Part shown: piece after piece, positions 63,277 through 64,000 of the stretch
Layout: the number at the start of each line of letters is the position of its first letter
Numbering within the stretch: the stretch's first letter is position 1
Source: Perca fluviatilis
Taxonomy: Eukaryota; Chordata; Actinopteri; Perciformes; Percidae
DNA length: 64,000 bases
Assembly (NCBI RefSeq): GCF_010015445.1
Contig: NC_053114.1
Coordinates: forward strand, 22,860,579-22,924,578
Reading direction: 5' to 3'
Translations under genes and position numbers: made by a program
Notes under the pieces: generated by a model
What the model saw: only the letters and a program-made list of their open reading frames with translations
The model's database searches: none
Told to the model about the DNA's origin: nothing

Positions 63277-63832
63277 ATGGCCAGGTTGGATGTCATAGAG
63301 ACATTTCATGGTATTTTGTTTCCTGGACACCTGCACACCCAGGATTCCTTACAACTTGCTCTCAAATTTCCCTTTCAGGACACGGATATCGTCATCGTCT
63401 CCTATCCAAAGTCAGGTAAGAAGATACAACCAACTGATCAGGATACATTGCACATGCAGTGTCTTTAAGTCTATGCAACTAACCACATGAGCATGTTGAG
63501 TAACTCATTGCAGACATGTCAAATCCATTTAAGGGTGCTATACTGTGACTGGAAGTTACATAATTCGTTATTATGCAATTTTTTAATAATGAAATTCAGA
63601 TCTTTCTTTTTTGTCAACAGGCACCACATGGATGCAGGAAATTGTGTCTCTCATATCCAGCAGAGGGGACCCACAAGTGTCCCAAACTTTCCCAAACTGG
63701 ACTCGGGCTCCCTGGCTGGAGCACCATTATTTTGCTGCGGTACTGGAGGCCTCACCCACCACACCTCGAGTCATCACCTCACACCTGCCTCATCAGCTGC
63801 TCGGGCCCACCCTCCAGGGCTCCAAAGCAAAG
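63277..63832 (+). CDS. sult5a1: Cytosolic sulfotransferase, SULT5A1-like (first two coding exons; runs off the window)
   Basis: Transfers sulfate from PAPS to hydroxyl or amine groups of small molecules; substrate unknown here. Exon 1, 63277-63415, starts MARLDVIETFHGILFPGHLH and ends IVSYPKS, with donor GTAAGA. Exon 2, 63621-63832, continues GTTWMQEIVSLISSRGDPQV and reaches RVITSHLPHQLLGPTLQGSK. Together they give YPKSGTTW, the 5'-phosphosulfate-binding loop, and the catalytic-type His in SHLP. Exon 2 ends in phase 0 after AK with a weak donor GTCAAA at 63833. The PAPS-binding RNPKD and C-terminal GxxGxxK motifs lie beyond the window. Assignment to SULT5A1 rests on wording and on remembered synteny of mouse Sult5a1 near Dpep1; another SULT subfamily is possible. 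Confidence 0.8.
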
Positions 63833-64000
63833 GTCAAATGTACATGTTAATTCGACTGTTTAGACCACAGAGTATAGAGACAGGCCAATAAATTTGGGCA
63901 GGTCAATTTATATATTAGCAGACAGTTCGGTATCAGAGTCAGAAAGTGTAAGGAAGTTGTAATATAGAAATGAAAAAGGTTTGAGGTAATTTATTAACAG

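Overview
The window is vertebrate nuclear DNA from a ray-finned fish, most likely a percomorph teleost. The evidence is long GT-AG introns, abundant dinucleotide microsatellites, Tc1/mariner, hAT-like, LINE and tRNA-derived SINE remnants, and gene sequences that match fish/mammal families exon by exon. I see no bacterial operons, CRISPR arrays, integrons or viral genomes. Everything was read by eye; no database search was run.

Layout. (1) 1 to about 34430, plus strand: ankrd11, a chromatin co-regulator with ankyrin repeats. Coding exons run 3574-30136 and include a 7.2-kb exon (21225-28480) cut by a 90-bp intron. A long 3' UTR ends near the AATAAA at 34410. (2) 35858-49145, plus strand: slc22a31, an SLC22 / organic-ion-transporter-type membrane protein in nine coding exons. 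(3) 51855-58678, minus strand: dpep1, a zinc membrane dipeptidase in ten coding exons with a signal peptide and a C-terminal GPI-type tail, convergent with slc22a31. (4) 63277 to the window end, plus strand: the first two coding exons of a cytosolic sulfotransferase (sult5a1-like), preceded by a TATA box. From memory, ANKRD11, SLC22A31 and DPEP1 lie together on human 16q24.3, and ANKRD11/SLC22A31 have the same relative order and orientation there, so this looks like a conserved vertebrate block. I see no evidence that the four genes share a pathway.

Between and inside the genes are transposable-element remnants: three 5'-truncated LINEs on the minus strand, an L1-type insertion with a 20-bp target duplication, a Tc1 remnant, several terminal-inverted-repeat elements, a SINE with A and B boxes, and a young local duplication cluster at 60.4-62.9 kb.

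The most important caution is data quality. Three tracts of expanded homopolymers (about 20902-20975, 48167-48358 and 55156-55277) lie in or next to exons that are damaged: ankrd11 exon 7, the slc22a31 exon 8 donor, and dpep1 exon 6, including both histidine zinc-ligand motifs. These look like consensus or gap-filling errors rather than real gene loss. Other notable points are the in-frame 90-bp intron in the giant ankrd11 exon, clustered upstream ATGs before the ankrd11 start, two splice donors that run directly into dinucleotide repeats, and a 34-bp-arm fold-back hairpin at 51.2 kb. I found nothing that amounts to a new biological system.
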